From: Clostridium sp. CAG:768
GTDB lineage: Bacteria; Cyanobacteriota; Vampirovibrionia; Gastranaerophilales; Gastranaerophilaceae
Length of the DNA stretch: 64,000 bases
Direction of reading: 5' to 3'
Assembly: GCA_000437435.1 (NCBI GenBank)
Contig: FR899629.1
Span: 224,137 to 288,136 of the forward strand
Shown here: in pieces, positions 25,002-34,007 of the stretch
Layout of the letters: each line of letters begins with the position of its first letter
Position numbering within the stretch: the first letter of the stretch is position 1
The notes under the pieces: model-generated
The model's input: the letters and a program-made list of their open reading frames with translations, nothing else
The model's database searches: none
Told to the model about the DNA's origin: nothing
Program-made: the position numbers and the translations under genes

Positions 25002-26387
25002 CTAATTATTTTGTTTTTTTCTTTCATCAATCATTAATACAGTACAAATTGCTATACATACTAATGCTGAGAATACCCAAAATACAATAGCACCGTTCCA
25101 GCCAAACTTATCAACCATAAATCCTGTACCGGTTGATGATAAAACAGCACCTATGTAACCAAATGTTCCTGTAAATCCGGTAGCCGCTGATGCAACTTTT
25201 TTAGAACTTGATTCTACTGCACATAAACCGCCAATCATCATTTGAGGTCCATATGTAAATGCACCTAAAAGTCCGATAAGAACAAAATCTAAAGTGCTAA
25301 TTGTATTAAATTTCAATAATACCAAACAAACTACAACACCTAAAAGGTAAATAAGATTTACAGGAGCTCTTTGTCCTTTAAAAATCTTATCAGAAACTAA
25401 GCCTGCACAAATTGTACCAACAATACCAACTAATGGTAAAGAGCTTAATTTCATTGCAGCTAATTCTAAAGAGTTGCTTTTTGCTTCACTTAAATACTTA
25501 ATCATCCAATCTTCTGCACCAAATCGGATAATATATACAAAAATATAAGCAATAGCTAAAAGCCAAATTGTTTTGTTATACAAAATATTTTCTTTAAATA
25601 TTTCAACATAAGTTCTGTTATCTTCACCACAATCAACTTTTTGAACAACAGGTTCATTATTGTAAGATTCAATATCTGGCAAACCTAAAGATTGTGGACG
25701 ATCTCTTAATCTGTTATACAACCAAATTGCAACAAGAACTGCTAAAGTCCCTGGTACAAAAAAGGCCATCTTCCATCCGTAATGTGCTACCAAAAATCCT
25801 GATACAATTACGCTTAAGAAAGTACCGGTCTGGTGAGAACAAGACCACAATGACCACTTAGTACCTCTTTCAGAATTTGAATACCAATATGTCAAACTTT
25901 TTGCAACAGCCGGAAAACCTGCTGATTGGAACCAACCGCTTGCGCCCCAGAAAAATACAAATAACCATAACAAAATAGTATTTGTAGGTAAGCCAAAGAA
26001 TGAAACATGTCCAGGAGTAATAAACACTGCTGATAATGCAAAACAAAGGTTTGCAATCGCAGTCATTATCAATGCTGTAGGTAAGAATTTTCTAACATCT
26101 GACCCGTCAGCCAATACTCCGTTTACAAATTTTCCAATACCATATGTCAAATACAAAGAACTTCCTAAAAGTCCTAATTCCGTATTTGAATACCCGTACT
26201 CTGCACTTAAACCTGGCAAAGCAACCGCGATATTTTTCTTACATAAATAAAAAACTGTATACCCAATGAAACAAGCATAAAAAATTCTTAATCTCCAATG
26301 AGCATACATACTTTTAACTTTTTCACCATCCTGAATTGTCTCTTTTACAGGCGGTTCTTTAAAAAATTGAGCTAATTTCGCTAACAT
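25002..26387 (-). CDS. organophosphate:phosphate antiporter-family transporter (UhpT/GlpT type)
   Basis: The 461-residue, roughly 12-helix major facilitator protein belongs to the OPA family, which swaps sugar phosphates or glycerol-3-phosphate for phosphate. The N-terminal FYACFIGYTVFYLCKKNIAVALPGLSAEYG closely follows the OPA pattern, and GASGWFQSAGFPAVAKSLTYWYSNSERGTKWSLW is the family's central loop. It could be a transporter (UhpT/GlpT) or a UhpC-like sensor; no partner kinase is adjacent. The start lies three bases after the exonuclease stop, so the two are cotranscribed. Confidence 0.85.
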   Translation of the reverse strand: MLAKLAQFFKEPPVKETIQDGEKVKSMYAHWRLRIFYACFIGYTVFYLCKKNIAVALPGLSAEYGYSNTELGLLGSSLYLTYGIGKFVNGVLADGSDVRKFLPTALIMTAIANLCFALSAVFITPGHVSFFGLPTNTILLWLFVFFWGASGWFQSAGFPAVAKSLTYWYSNSERGTKWSLWSCSHQTGTFLSVIVSGFLVAHYGWKMAFFVPGTLAVLVAIWLYNRLRDRPQSLGLPDIESYNNEPVVQKVDCGEDNRTYVEIFKENILYNKTIWLLAIAYIFVYIIRFGAEDWMIKYLSEAKSNSLELAAMKLSSLPLVGIVGTICAGLVSDKIFKGQRAPVNLIYLLGVVVCLVLLKFNTISTLDFVLIGLLGAFTYGPQMMIGGLCAVESSSKKVASAATGFTGTFGYIGAVLSSTGTGFMVDKFGWNGAIVFWVFSALVCIAICTVLMIDERKKQNN

Positions 26388-26390
26388 AAT

Positions 26391-27308
26391 CTATTTTCCT
26401 GCCTTTATAATTTGAATGTTTCTAGTTTCCGTAATTTCTTGACGAGCATCTTTGATAATTTCTTTTTTTTCTTCATCTAATCTGCCACCGCCAACTAATC
26501 TGTCAATAAATCCTGTATTCAATTTAACTGCTTTTTCAAAAGCTCCAACTTCTTCCAACACATCTTTTATCTGATGTAAATCATATCCAAATGACTGTTT
26601 TGAGTTATAAATAAGAGTTTCACCTGTCTGAGAAATAATAGGTTCACCACCTTGTTCAAAATATAATTTGAATACAGATTTTAAATCCTGCAATTCTGAT
26701 TGTAAAGTCGTGATTGTCTGCTGAATTCTCAAAAATCTTTCAAATAAATATTCAACATTATCTAACTGTTTTACTTCCCAATCATATTTTTGCAAATATA
26801 ATTTTTTAAGTTTAGGATAAGCTAATGCAAGTCCCATAGTATCTGCCATGGCTCTGTGATGATTATTTAACTCAACTTTAAATTTGTTAGTTAAAGCCTC
26901 AAGTCCATGAGATGGTAAATCAGGGTATACTTCCTTAAACATTTGCTGAGAATCGATTCTTGCATTTTTCAATTCATCTCCTGTTGTTCTAAGACTTGCT
27001 TCATTCAAAAAAGAATAATCAAAAATACAGTTATGAGCAACAATCGGATAATCTCCAATAAATTCTAATATTTTCGGCATTGCTTCAGCTTCAGTCGGAG
27101 CATCTGCAACCATTTCTGGAGTAATTCCATGGATTGCCATACTTGATTTTCTAATATGTTGCTCAGGATTAATTAAAGTCTGGAATTCATCTTTTATCTT
27201 CCCGTTTTCAAGCCTCACAGCTGCAAACTCAACCATTTTTTCTTTTGTATAATCCAAACCGGTAGTTTCGGTATCGAGAACAATTTCAATTATCTTTTTT
27301 CTAGCCAT
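26391..27308 (-). CDS. DnaQ-like 3'-5' exonuclease
   Basis: The N-terminal 185 residues form a DEDDh exonuclease domain like the epsilon subunit of DNA polymerase III: Exo I VLDTETTGLD, Exo II in VAHNCIFDYSFLNE, and Exo III ending NHHRAMADTMGL. The remaining 120 residues are an unrecognised helical region that epsilon subunits usually lack. It may be a stand-alone proofreading or RNA-trimming nuclease instead of the replisome subunit. It is the first gene of a pair with the OPA transporter. Confidence 0.85.
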   Translation of the reverse strand: MARKKIIEIVLDTETTGLDYTKEKMVEFAAVRLENGKIKDEFQTLINPEQHIRKSSMAIHGITPEMVADAPTEAEAMPKILEFIGDYPIVAHNCIFDYSFLNEASLRTTGDELKNARIDSQQMFKEVYPDLPSHGLEALTNKFKVELNNHHRAMADTMGLALAYPKLKKLYLQKYDWEVKQLDNVEYLFERFLRIQQTITTLQSELQDLKSVFKLYFEQGGEPIISQTGETLIYNSKQSFGYDLHQIKDVLEEVGAFEKAVKLNTGFIDRLVGGGRLDEEKKEIIKDARQEITETRNIQIIKAGK

Positions 27309-27404
27309 ATTCTTATCCTATAGAGTTCTTATTAAGATAATAGCACAAAAAAAATTTCTGTGTTAGAATAAGTCCGTTAAATAAAAAAGGTAAGGAGATA
27401 TGTA

Positions 27405-27728
27405 ATGTCAAATGCAGTTGATATTAATGATGCAAGCTTTGAACAAGAAGTATTAAAATCAGAACAACCTGTAGTTGTTGATTTTTGGGCTCCTTGGTGT
27501 GGACCTTGCAGAAAATTAGGTCCAATCTTAGATGAAGTTGCTCAAGAATTTTCAGGCAAAGTAAAATTTGTAAAAGTTAATACTGACGAAAACTTAAAAA
27601 CGGCTCAAGATTATTCAATCAGCGGACTTCCAAGTATTTTAGTTTTCAAAAACGGCAAAGCACTTGAAAGACTTGTAGGATTAATGCCTAAATCAACAAT
27701 AATTTCAAATATTGAAAAACATTTATAA
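27405..27728 (+). CDS. trxA: thioredoxin
   Basis: Thioredoxin is a cytoplasmic dithiol reductant for ribonucleotide reductase and other enzymes. The 107-residue length is typical. The active site WCGPC lies in VVVDFWAPWCGPCRKLGP, and the cis-proline loop is SGLPSILVF. AAGGAG lies 7 bases before the ATG. A strong terminator follows the gene. Confidence 0.96.
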   Translation: MSNAVDINDASFEQEVLKSEQPVVVDFWAPWCGPCRKLGPILDEVAQEFSGKVKFVKVNTDENLKTAQDYSISGLPSILVFKNGKALERLVGLMPKSTIISNIEKHL

Positions 27729-27766
27729 TTTATAATAATTTATAACAATTTGTAACACTTTGTAAA
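27727..27766. repeat. four imperfect 10-base tandem repeats
   Basis: Four consecutive 10-mers follow the trxA stop: AATTTATAAT, AATTTATAAC, AATTTGTAAC and ACTTTGTAAA. An inverted copy of the third (GTTACAAATT) lies at 27822-27831, on the other side of the terminator. The spacing of about one helical turn suggests a protein-binding array upstream of the giant gene, although simple AT slippage is possible. Confidence 0.55.
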
Positions 27767-27797
27767 CCGTATGGAATCGTTATTTCATACGGTTTTT
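27764..27797 (+). terminator. terminator after trxA
   Basis: The stem AAACCGTATG / CATACGGTTT with a 12-base loop is followed by T. Confidence 0.8.
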
Positions 27798-27883
27798 GAG
27801 TATTTTGAGCAATTTAAAACCGTTACAAATTAAAGTTTTCCTTATCTAATACCGACAATAAGATAAAGGAAAAAAGGATTACT

Positions 27884-30800
27884 ATGCAAGTAAACAGTGT
27901 ACCAAATAAATATGAAATATACCAAGACTACTACTTGGTAACTAATGGGAAAGAAATTAGTTACACTGAAGCATTACGTCTTTTTTCTCAAATGAACAAC
28001 GATGAAAGAAATGATTTTGAACAATATTACAAAGATGAAACAGGTTATGAAATTATAGATGCAAACGGATATTATTTCGGAGAAAATGCTCAATACACAG
28101 AATCTGGAACAAAAAAAGTAAAAAAACATTGGAAAATACAAACTGGAGACGGATCTTTCGGAGGAAGAGCAACAGAAGCTACTGAAAAAGACGTTAAAAT
28201 TTATACCACAAATTCAAAAAAAGCATACATTGATATGAAATACACTATTGAAGGCTATGCGAAGGAAAAAGGAATTATCCTTGATCCAGTATGGTCACAA
28301 TACTCTGCAGAAGAAATCATGAGAATGAAAAATAATGGTGTAAATATTCCTAAAGAAATTGTAAATATTGCAAGCACTATTTTAGAAACAACTGCAACAA
28401 ACTATGAGTCTAATGGAGAAGAAGCAGAAGAAGCTGAAGATTCAACTGAAACTACAGAAAAAGAACCATTTTTAGAATTAATTCCTAAAGCAGAAAAGAA
28501 AATAGAAAAATGCAATGAAAACAATGACAAAATTAATGCAGAAATCGAGTCTATTTTACCGGAAAAACAAAAACAAGAACGTAATTTAGCTGAAAAAATG
28601 AAAGACCAAAGAAATTCTTTGGAAGAATATGAAAAACAAATCAGAGAATGGAGAACATTACAAGATAAAGTAAATAACGGAGAAGCATTATCAGATACAG
28701 AAGCTAAACGCTATGCTGAAATTACCGGAATGCTAGAAGATAGAAAATCTGACTCTGAAGATTTTCAAATAGACAAAAATGAAATAGCTAAATCTTTAAA
28801 TCAAATAAATATCTTAGCCCTAATAGGAGATAAACTTGCAGAAGAAACTATTGAAATAGGTGATACACTAGCAGATTACACATCTAAAACAAATTACAAA
28901 ACAACTAAAAAAACTGCAACACAAGAAGTAGGACTTCTAAGATCTATTATTGCTATGGCAAATGGCAAAACATTAGCTAAAGAAGCTACTAAAATTGGAA
29001 ATGACACTAAAGATTACAGCGATGAAACAACAAATTCAGTAAATGATATCGCTTCTCTTCTTGGTGTTGAAAATAGCATCACAACAACAGCTCCAACAGA
29101 AGAACTACAAAATTCTCCTGAGATTAAAACTACAGAAGAAACTGTTGATAAAACAAAAACAAATGCAGAAGCTCAAGAAAATATTTCTGCAACAAACGAA
29201 GAACAAGATCAAACAAAAGCAACAGAACAAACAAATGATACTCAACAAGAAGATTTCATCATTACTGATGATAATGTTAATGCATTAATTGAAGAAGCTG
29301 ATTCAATTAACTCTGACTTAGCTCAACAATTAATCTCTGCGTTAAACGCTTCTAAATCAGCAAAAAGCGATAAATCTTTTGCATTAATCGCTAATAAAAC
29401 AATATCAAAAATTGTAAAAGAATACCAAGAAGAAGAAGCAAGAAGACAAGATGCTATAAAAACAAAAGAACAAGAAAATGAAAAAGCAAAAAAAGAACTT
29501 GAAAGTTTAACAGGTAAATCTTCTGAAGAAATTGATGAAGAACTTAACAGCAGAAATTCTAATAATAATTCTGAAGAAAATCTAGATGAATCTACTCAAA
29601 ATAAAATAAGAACTCATAAACAAACAATTTCTGACAATAATAAAGAAATTGCTACAATTCAAGCTGAATCAACTAAAGCTGTCAATGAATTCAAAAATGA
29701 CACAAGAAAAGAACAAACTCAATTAAACAAATCAATTCCAGAAGAAACTCAAGCTCTTGAAAATAACAGCAAATATCTTCAAGAAAATATCCCTCAATAT
29801 AAAGAACGCCTAAACTTTACAGCAAATAGCGGTATTAATCTAGGTAAAATGGGGAAATATCGTGTTACTGTTGGTGTTCAACAGTTAATGAGCTTCCAAA
29901 TTAAAAAAGGCCTTAATAACATAAATAAAGGTTCTCAAAGCATGACAATAGGAAGTAATGCAGAAAAAACTGCAACAAAACCAACTGCAAAACTTTCAGA
30001 AAAAGCAACAACAGCAGCTGTTGCGGAAACAAATGATGCTTTAACTTCATTAAATTCTATTAATTCAAAAATCGTATCAGTAACAGGAGAAGATACTGCA
30101 ACACCTGCTACAACTCCACAAAGCACTAATACTAATGAAAATCAAGAACAAGATAATACAAATAATACACAAACAGGTGCTGCCGCAAACATTGACAATA
30201 CTAACAATGCAAATAATCAAACAACAAATAACAACACAACAACACAAACAGCTCCTGCTCAAAATCAAACAATAAATGCAAATGAAGATATAAAAAAAGA
30301 ACCAGCAAATACATCTGCAAAAGAAATTAATAAGTCTATAGGTAACAGTAATTCAACTGTTTCAGAAGAAAACCCGACAAACGAACTTAATACAGCATCT
30401 TCTACACCATCTACAACTTCTTCATCAGAAAAAAATGATGATGAAATGAGTACAGATGATGCACAAGATAATGTTGATGACGTAAAAAGCAGCGCAAAAG
30501 ATGATGGCAAAGAATCTGAACAAATAAAAAAAGACACAGACAAAACAACCAAAGAATTAGAAAAAGAAACAAAACAGCTTACAAAATTGATGAAAAAAGA
30601 TGAAAAAGACATCATCAAAATGACAAAAGAATCAACTGAAGCTGCAAAAAAACAAGAAGAAGCATTAACAGAATATGAAACATTAGTTGCAGAAAATGAA
30701 CAATTAATCGCAGAAGATGAAAATAATCAACAAACTCAAGCTCCTGCACAAATTGCTCCTCAACAAAATGCAAATGAAGAAGGTCAAACAACCCTTCTTG

Positions 30801-32344
30801 GTAATGTTGCAATGTCAATTGGCGGAGAACAACAAAGTTCAAATGCTGATAAAATCGCAGCTAACGATCAAAGAATAAATGAATTAGGTGTTACATTTAA
30901 CACTAATGGAAGAGTTATTGAAAGAAACAGAACAAAAATTACAAGAATACAAAAAACTACCAAAACAAGACAGAAAAAATTTAACAAAAAAACAGATCTT
31001 ATTGAACAAAAAAATAAGGAAAACCAACAAAAAGAATTAGAAAAACAAAAAAAACTACAAAAACAACTCGGCGCAGTAGGCATTGCTGAAAATGTATTCC
31101 AAATAACATTATCTACAGGGCAAATAATGTGTATGGTTGTATTACCACCTTGGATTCCTGCTGCAGGAGCTGTTATGGTAACTATAGGTCAATATGGTGT
31201 TTTATCTTGCGGTTTGACTAAAGGTGTTATAAATATTGCAAACGGCAATTTAACAGCAGGCTTAATGGCAATTGGGCAATCGGCAATAAGCCTTGCTACA
31301 TCAATGACAGGTACAGGCGCAGCTGCAGGCGGAGTATTAGGTGCTGTAAGTGCAGGACTTAGCGTTGTATCTTCATCTGCGGAATTAGTAAATAATGTAA
31401 GAGCTGTACAAGGCAAAGAAGCAAATGGAGTATTCAGCAAGATTTCAACAATTGCAGGTGTTGCATCTTCAATTACAAGTTCAGCTGCAACATTAAGCAA
31501 TCTTGGAGAATCAACTGCATCTACATTTGGTAAATCAATGCAAATTGCAGGTGTTGCAGGAAGTGCATTATCTTCTGCAAGCCAATTAATGACAGAATTT
31601 GGTGGTGAAAGTCAAGCCGCAAACATATTAGGAATGATAGGAGGAGCAGTAAGCACAGTAGCATCATTAGGAATGTTAGCTGATAAAAAATTCAATAATG
31701 CATCAGAACAAAATAAAGAAAATAAAGAAAAAACAAATGCTACTGAAAACAAATCAGAACAAACTAATGAAGAACAACAAACAGAAGCAAAAAAAGCTGA
31801 AGCTCAAGCAAAAACAGAAGAAAAACAAATTGAAGCAGAAGTAAAAAAAGCAGAGCAAGAACAAAAAACAGAAACAACTGATAATACAAATAATGAAAAT
31901 AAAATGACAAAAGAAGAAAAGAAACTTGCAAAAGAACAACAAAAACGTAAAGAAAATAATATTAAAAATGAAGGAGCTTCTGAAGAATACGCAGACATAG
32001 ATACTGATCAACTACAAAATGAAATATTTGCAGCAACAGATGCAGGTGATACAGAAAGAGCTCGAGCTCTAGCATTAGAAAGCACAAGAAGAAACTATTA
32101 TAAAGCAGAAATTGCCCCTAAACTAAAAGCTGAAAACAGACAAAACACTCTTTCTAATGTTATTAACGCTGTATCAGGAGTAACAAACGTTGCAGGGTCT
32201 CTACTTTCATCTAACTCTGAAGATCAACAACAACCAAAAAAGAAAAATGCCCCAGCAGGAAAACTTACTGAAAGAACAAAAGAAATTATGAGAAAAAATA
32301 AAAAACGTATAGCTGCACTTGCATCAAAAGGCTATAATATTTAA
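27884..32344 (+). CDS. giant low-complexity coiled-coil protein with a hydrophobic C-terminal region
   Basis: This 1486-residue protein has no signal peptide. Residues 1-160 look folded, with aromatic-rich YEIYQDYYLV and YGYYFGEN-type segments. Residues about 180-1060 are charged coiled coil broken by Asn/Gln/Thr-rich stretches. Residues about 1064-1265 are Gly/Ala/Ser-rich and hydrophobic, with repeated short helices such as AAAGGVLGAVSAGLSVV and SKISTIAGVASSITSSAATL that resemble membrane-inserting segments of secreted translocators. A Glu/Lys/Gln-rich coil and a basic tail (KKNKKRIAALASKGYNI-like) finish it. AAAGGA precedes the ATG, and a hairpin (27837-27872) lies in the leader. I do not recognise a family. 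Confidence 0.7.
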   Translation: MQVNSVPNKYEIYQDYYLVTNGKEISYTEALRLFSQMNNDERNDFEQYYKDETGYEIIDANGYYFGENAQYTESGTKKVKKHWKIQTGDGSFGGRATEATEKDVKIYTTNSKKAYIDMKYTIEGYAKEKGIILDPVWSQYSAEEIMRMKNNGVNIPKEIVNIASTILETTATNYESNGEEAEEAEDSTETTEKEPFLELIPKAEKKIEKCNENNDKINAEIESILPEKQKQERNLAEKMKDQRNSLEEYEKQIREWRTLQDKVNNGEALSDTEAKRYAEITGMLEDRKSDSEDFQIDKNEIAKSLNQINILALIGDKLAEETIEIGDTLADYTSKTNYKTTKKTATQEVGLLRSIIAMANGKTLAKEATKIGNDTKDYSDETTNSVNDIASLLGVENSITTTAPTEELQNSPEIKTTEETVDKTKTNAEAQENISATNEEQDQTKATEQTNDTQQEDFIITDDNVNALIEEADSINSDLAQQLISALNASKSAKSDKSFALIANKTISKIVKEYQEEEARRQDAIKTKEQENEKAKKELESLTGKSSEEIDEELNSRNSNNNSEENLDESTQNKIRTHKQTISDNNKEIATIQAESTKAVNEFKNDTRKEQTQLNKSIPEETQALENNSKYLQENIPQYKERLNFTANSGINLGKMGKYRVTVGVQQLMSFQIKKGLNNINKGSQSMTIGSNAEKTATKPTAKLSEKATTAAVAETNDALTSLNSINSKIVSVTGEDTATPATTPQSTNTNENQEQDNTNNTQTGAAANIDNTNNANNQTTNNNTTTQTAPAQNQTINANEDIKKEPANTSAKEINKSIGNSNSTVSEENPTNELNTASSTPSTTSSSEKNDDEMSTDDAQDNVDDVKSSAKDDGKESEQIKKDTDKTTKELEKETKQLTKLMKKDEKDIIKMTKESTEAAKKQEEALTEYETLVAENEQLIAEDENNQQTQAPAQIAPQQNANEEGQTTLLGNVAMSIGGEQQSSNADKIAANDQRINELGVTFNTNGRVIERNRTKITRIQKTTKTRQKKFNKKTDLIEQKNKENQQKELEKQKKLQKQLGAVGIAENVFQITLSTGQIMCMVVLPPWIPAAGAVMVTIGQYGVLSCGLTKGVINIANGNLTAGLMAIGQSAISLATSMTGTGAAAGGVLGAVSAGLSVVSSSAELVNNVRAVQGKEANGVFSKISTIAGVASSITSSAATLSNLGESTASTFGKSMQIAGVAGSALSSASQLMTEFGGESQAANILGMIGGAVSTVASLGMLADKKFNNASEQNKENKEKTNATENKSEQTNEEQQTEAKKAEAQAKTEEKQIEAEVKKAEQEQKTETTDNTNNENKMTKEEKKLAKEQQKRKENNIKNEGASEEYADIDTDQLQNEIFAATDAGDTERARALALESTRRNYYKAEIAPKLKAENRQNTLSNVINAVSGVTNVAGSLLSSNSEDQQQPKKKNAPAGKLTERTKEIMRKNKKRIAALASKGYNI

Positions 32345-32370
32345 AAAGCGGATTTAATAATCCGCTTTTT
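32343..32370. terminator. bidirectional terminator between the giant gene and the amylase gene
   Basis: The stem AAAAAGCGGATT / AATCCGCTTTTT has a TAAT loop, with A and T runs that make it functional on both strands for the two convergent genes. It begins at the stop codon of the giant gene. Confidence 0.85.
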
Positions 32371-32378
32371 TATTTTTA

Positions 32379-33926
32379 CTATTTAATTTCCAAATCTGTC
32401 AAATATAATACCTGAGTTTCTCCAGGGGTTAATGTGACTTTAAAAGCCCCTTTTTCGGCAATCGGTATGTTATTTATTTTAACAGGAATAACAATATTTT
32501 TATTTTCCAATTTTGGAATTGACACAGTTACATCAACATTATTCCTAAAATTAAGGTTACCTATTACTACTACACTTTTTCCATCATAACTCATTGCATA
32601 TGCAAAAATAGAAGCAACATTTGTTTTCAAAGGAACAAATTTACCATTATTAATTATAGTTGAAAACTGTCTTTTTATACCATTAGCAAAAATAAAAGTT
32701 CCTAATAAATTTTCATTTTTGCCTCCTGGTTGCCTTGAGAAATTAAATATATCAATTTTTCCACGATGAACAAAATAATAATCATCATCTGTATATGTTT
32801 TAAATGCTTCTTTATTCGCCCACAAGTAAATATAATTGTCACCGGTATCAAAACCATCTACGAAATAAGAATTTACCGGTAAAGTGGCATTTAGCCAAAT
32901 CATCATTTCACTAAATTTTTCACCATTTATTAAAATCGGACTCATTTCATCATGAGTTGTAAAACTTCCGATTACAGCTTTTGGTTCCTCATACTTAGCT
33001 AAATTTGCTCTTGTTGTAATTATTTGATTTATTAATTCTCTGCCTGTTTTATAATTTTTTAAATTAAAAAAGCTTCCATAATAACCATCAAATCCTGCTT
33101 CCAACAATTTATCATAAGGAGTAAATACCGCATATTCAGAAACTTTATCAGTCCAGCTTTCTGATGCTTCTGCTAACCATAAAAACTGATTATCTTTACT
33201 TCTTGAATAATCAATCAAATCTTTCCAAAATTTTGCAGGTTTTAATGTTGCAACATCTGCTCTTATACCATCGGCACCTAAATTTATTACCATATCTACA
33301 AAACCTTTATATAAATCGTAGACATCTTTATTTACTGCTGTTTCAGATCCTGCATTTAATAATCTTACATCTGTCCAATCTGCAGGAACAACAGGCTGAC
33401 CGGATTTATCTTTAACAAACAATTCAGGTCTTTGCATATACAAATCATATGAACCGCAAGAAGGAAGATCTATTATTACTCTCAAATGTCTTTTATGAGC
33501 TTCTGCTATAAATTTTCTAGCTTGATCATTAATTGATAATGCACTTTGTTTACTTGCTAATTGAGGATTTAGTGTCGTAAAACTTGATGCCGCATATAAA
33601 GAACCTGCAGTACCGAGTGCTTTTGTTTTTCCAACAGGTGTAATCGGTAATACATGTATTGTATTTATTCCTTTCTGAGGCAACTCATCAAGTTTTGAAA
33701 TTGCATTTAAAAAAGTTCCACTTTCTTCTGCTTCATCAAAATCAATAATACCATTTTTATTTGTATCTTGAGCTCCAAAAGTTCTCAAATTTATTTCATA
33801 AATTATAGCAGAATTTCTTAGAAACATTTTTCTTAAATCATTTACCCAAACATCTGCACTAAATGCTGTTTGCGCAAATAAAGATATCAAAGTTAAGGCT
33901 ATTAAAAACTTTTTTACAAACTTCAT
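32379..33926 (-). CDS. exported GH13 alpha-amylase-family protein with an EF-hand-like loop
   Basis: A signal peptide ending FAQTAFSA sends this 515-residue glycoside hydrolase to the periplasm or outside. The (beta/alpha)8 barrel begins at AIIYEINLRTF. The usual triad appears as the nucleophile Asp in GADGIRADVA, the acid Glu in FLWLAEASE and the third Asp in FTTHDEM. The normal region I (DxVxNH) is replaced by IIDLPSCGS, so this is a divergent subfamily. Residues 54-65 (DTNKNGIIDFDE) form a perfect EF-hand calcium loop between the first strand and helix. A small beta-sandwich domain ends the protein. It is divergent from the ROK glucokinase, fitting glucan use. Confidence 0.85.
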   Translation of the reverse strand: MKFVKKFLIALTLISLFAQTAFSADVWVNDLRKMFLRNSAIIYEINLRTFGAQDTNKNGIIDFDEAEESGTFLNAISKLDELPQKGINTIHVLPITPVGKTKALGTAGSLYAASSFTTLNPQLASKQSALSINDQARKFIAEAHKRHLRVIIDLPSCGSYDLYMQRPELFVKDKSGQPVVPADWTDVRLLNAGSETAVNKDVYDLYKGFVDMVINLGADGIRADVATLKPAKFWKDLIDYSRSKDNQFLWLAEASESWTDKVSEYAVFTPYDKLLEAGFDGYYGSFFNLKNYKTGRELINQIITTRANLAKYEEPKAVIGSFTTHDEMSPILINGEKFSEMMIWLNATLPVNSYFVDGFDTGDNYIYLWANKEAFKTYTDDDYYFVHRGKIDIFNFSRQPGGKNENLLGTFIFANGIKRQFSTIINNGKFVPLKTNVASIFAYAMSYDGKSVVVIGNLNFRNNVDVTVSIPKLENKNIVIPVKINNIPIAEKGAFKVTLTPGETQVLYLTDLEIK

Positions 33927-33996
33927 ACATACTCCCTTCTAATAATAAATATGCTAACAAATAATTAGGCTTTTTGCAAATTTTACATTTTTTATA

Positions 33997-34002
33997 TATA
34001 AT
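33997..34002 (+). promoter_or_regulatory. -10 box of the ROK kinase operon (leaderless)
   Basis: TATAAT is followed after five bases by the ATG at 34008, and no ribosome-binding site is present. Confidence 0.5.
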
Positions 34003-34007
34003 GTGAT

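Noticed and set aside
27727..27766. 10-base repeats as a CRISPR array
   Set aside because: The repeats are too short, directly abutting, without spacers and without cas genes.
31754..32011. Phe/Cys-rich minus-strand frames opposite the giant gene
   Set aside because: They arise from the Glu/Lys/Gln repeats of the giant gene read backwards.
27884..32344. Giant gene as a phage tail tape-measure or a RTX toxin
   Set aside because: There are no phage structural genes nearby, no nonapeptide calcium repeats and no dedicated type I secretion genes; the coil and hydrophobic layout alone is not enough.
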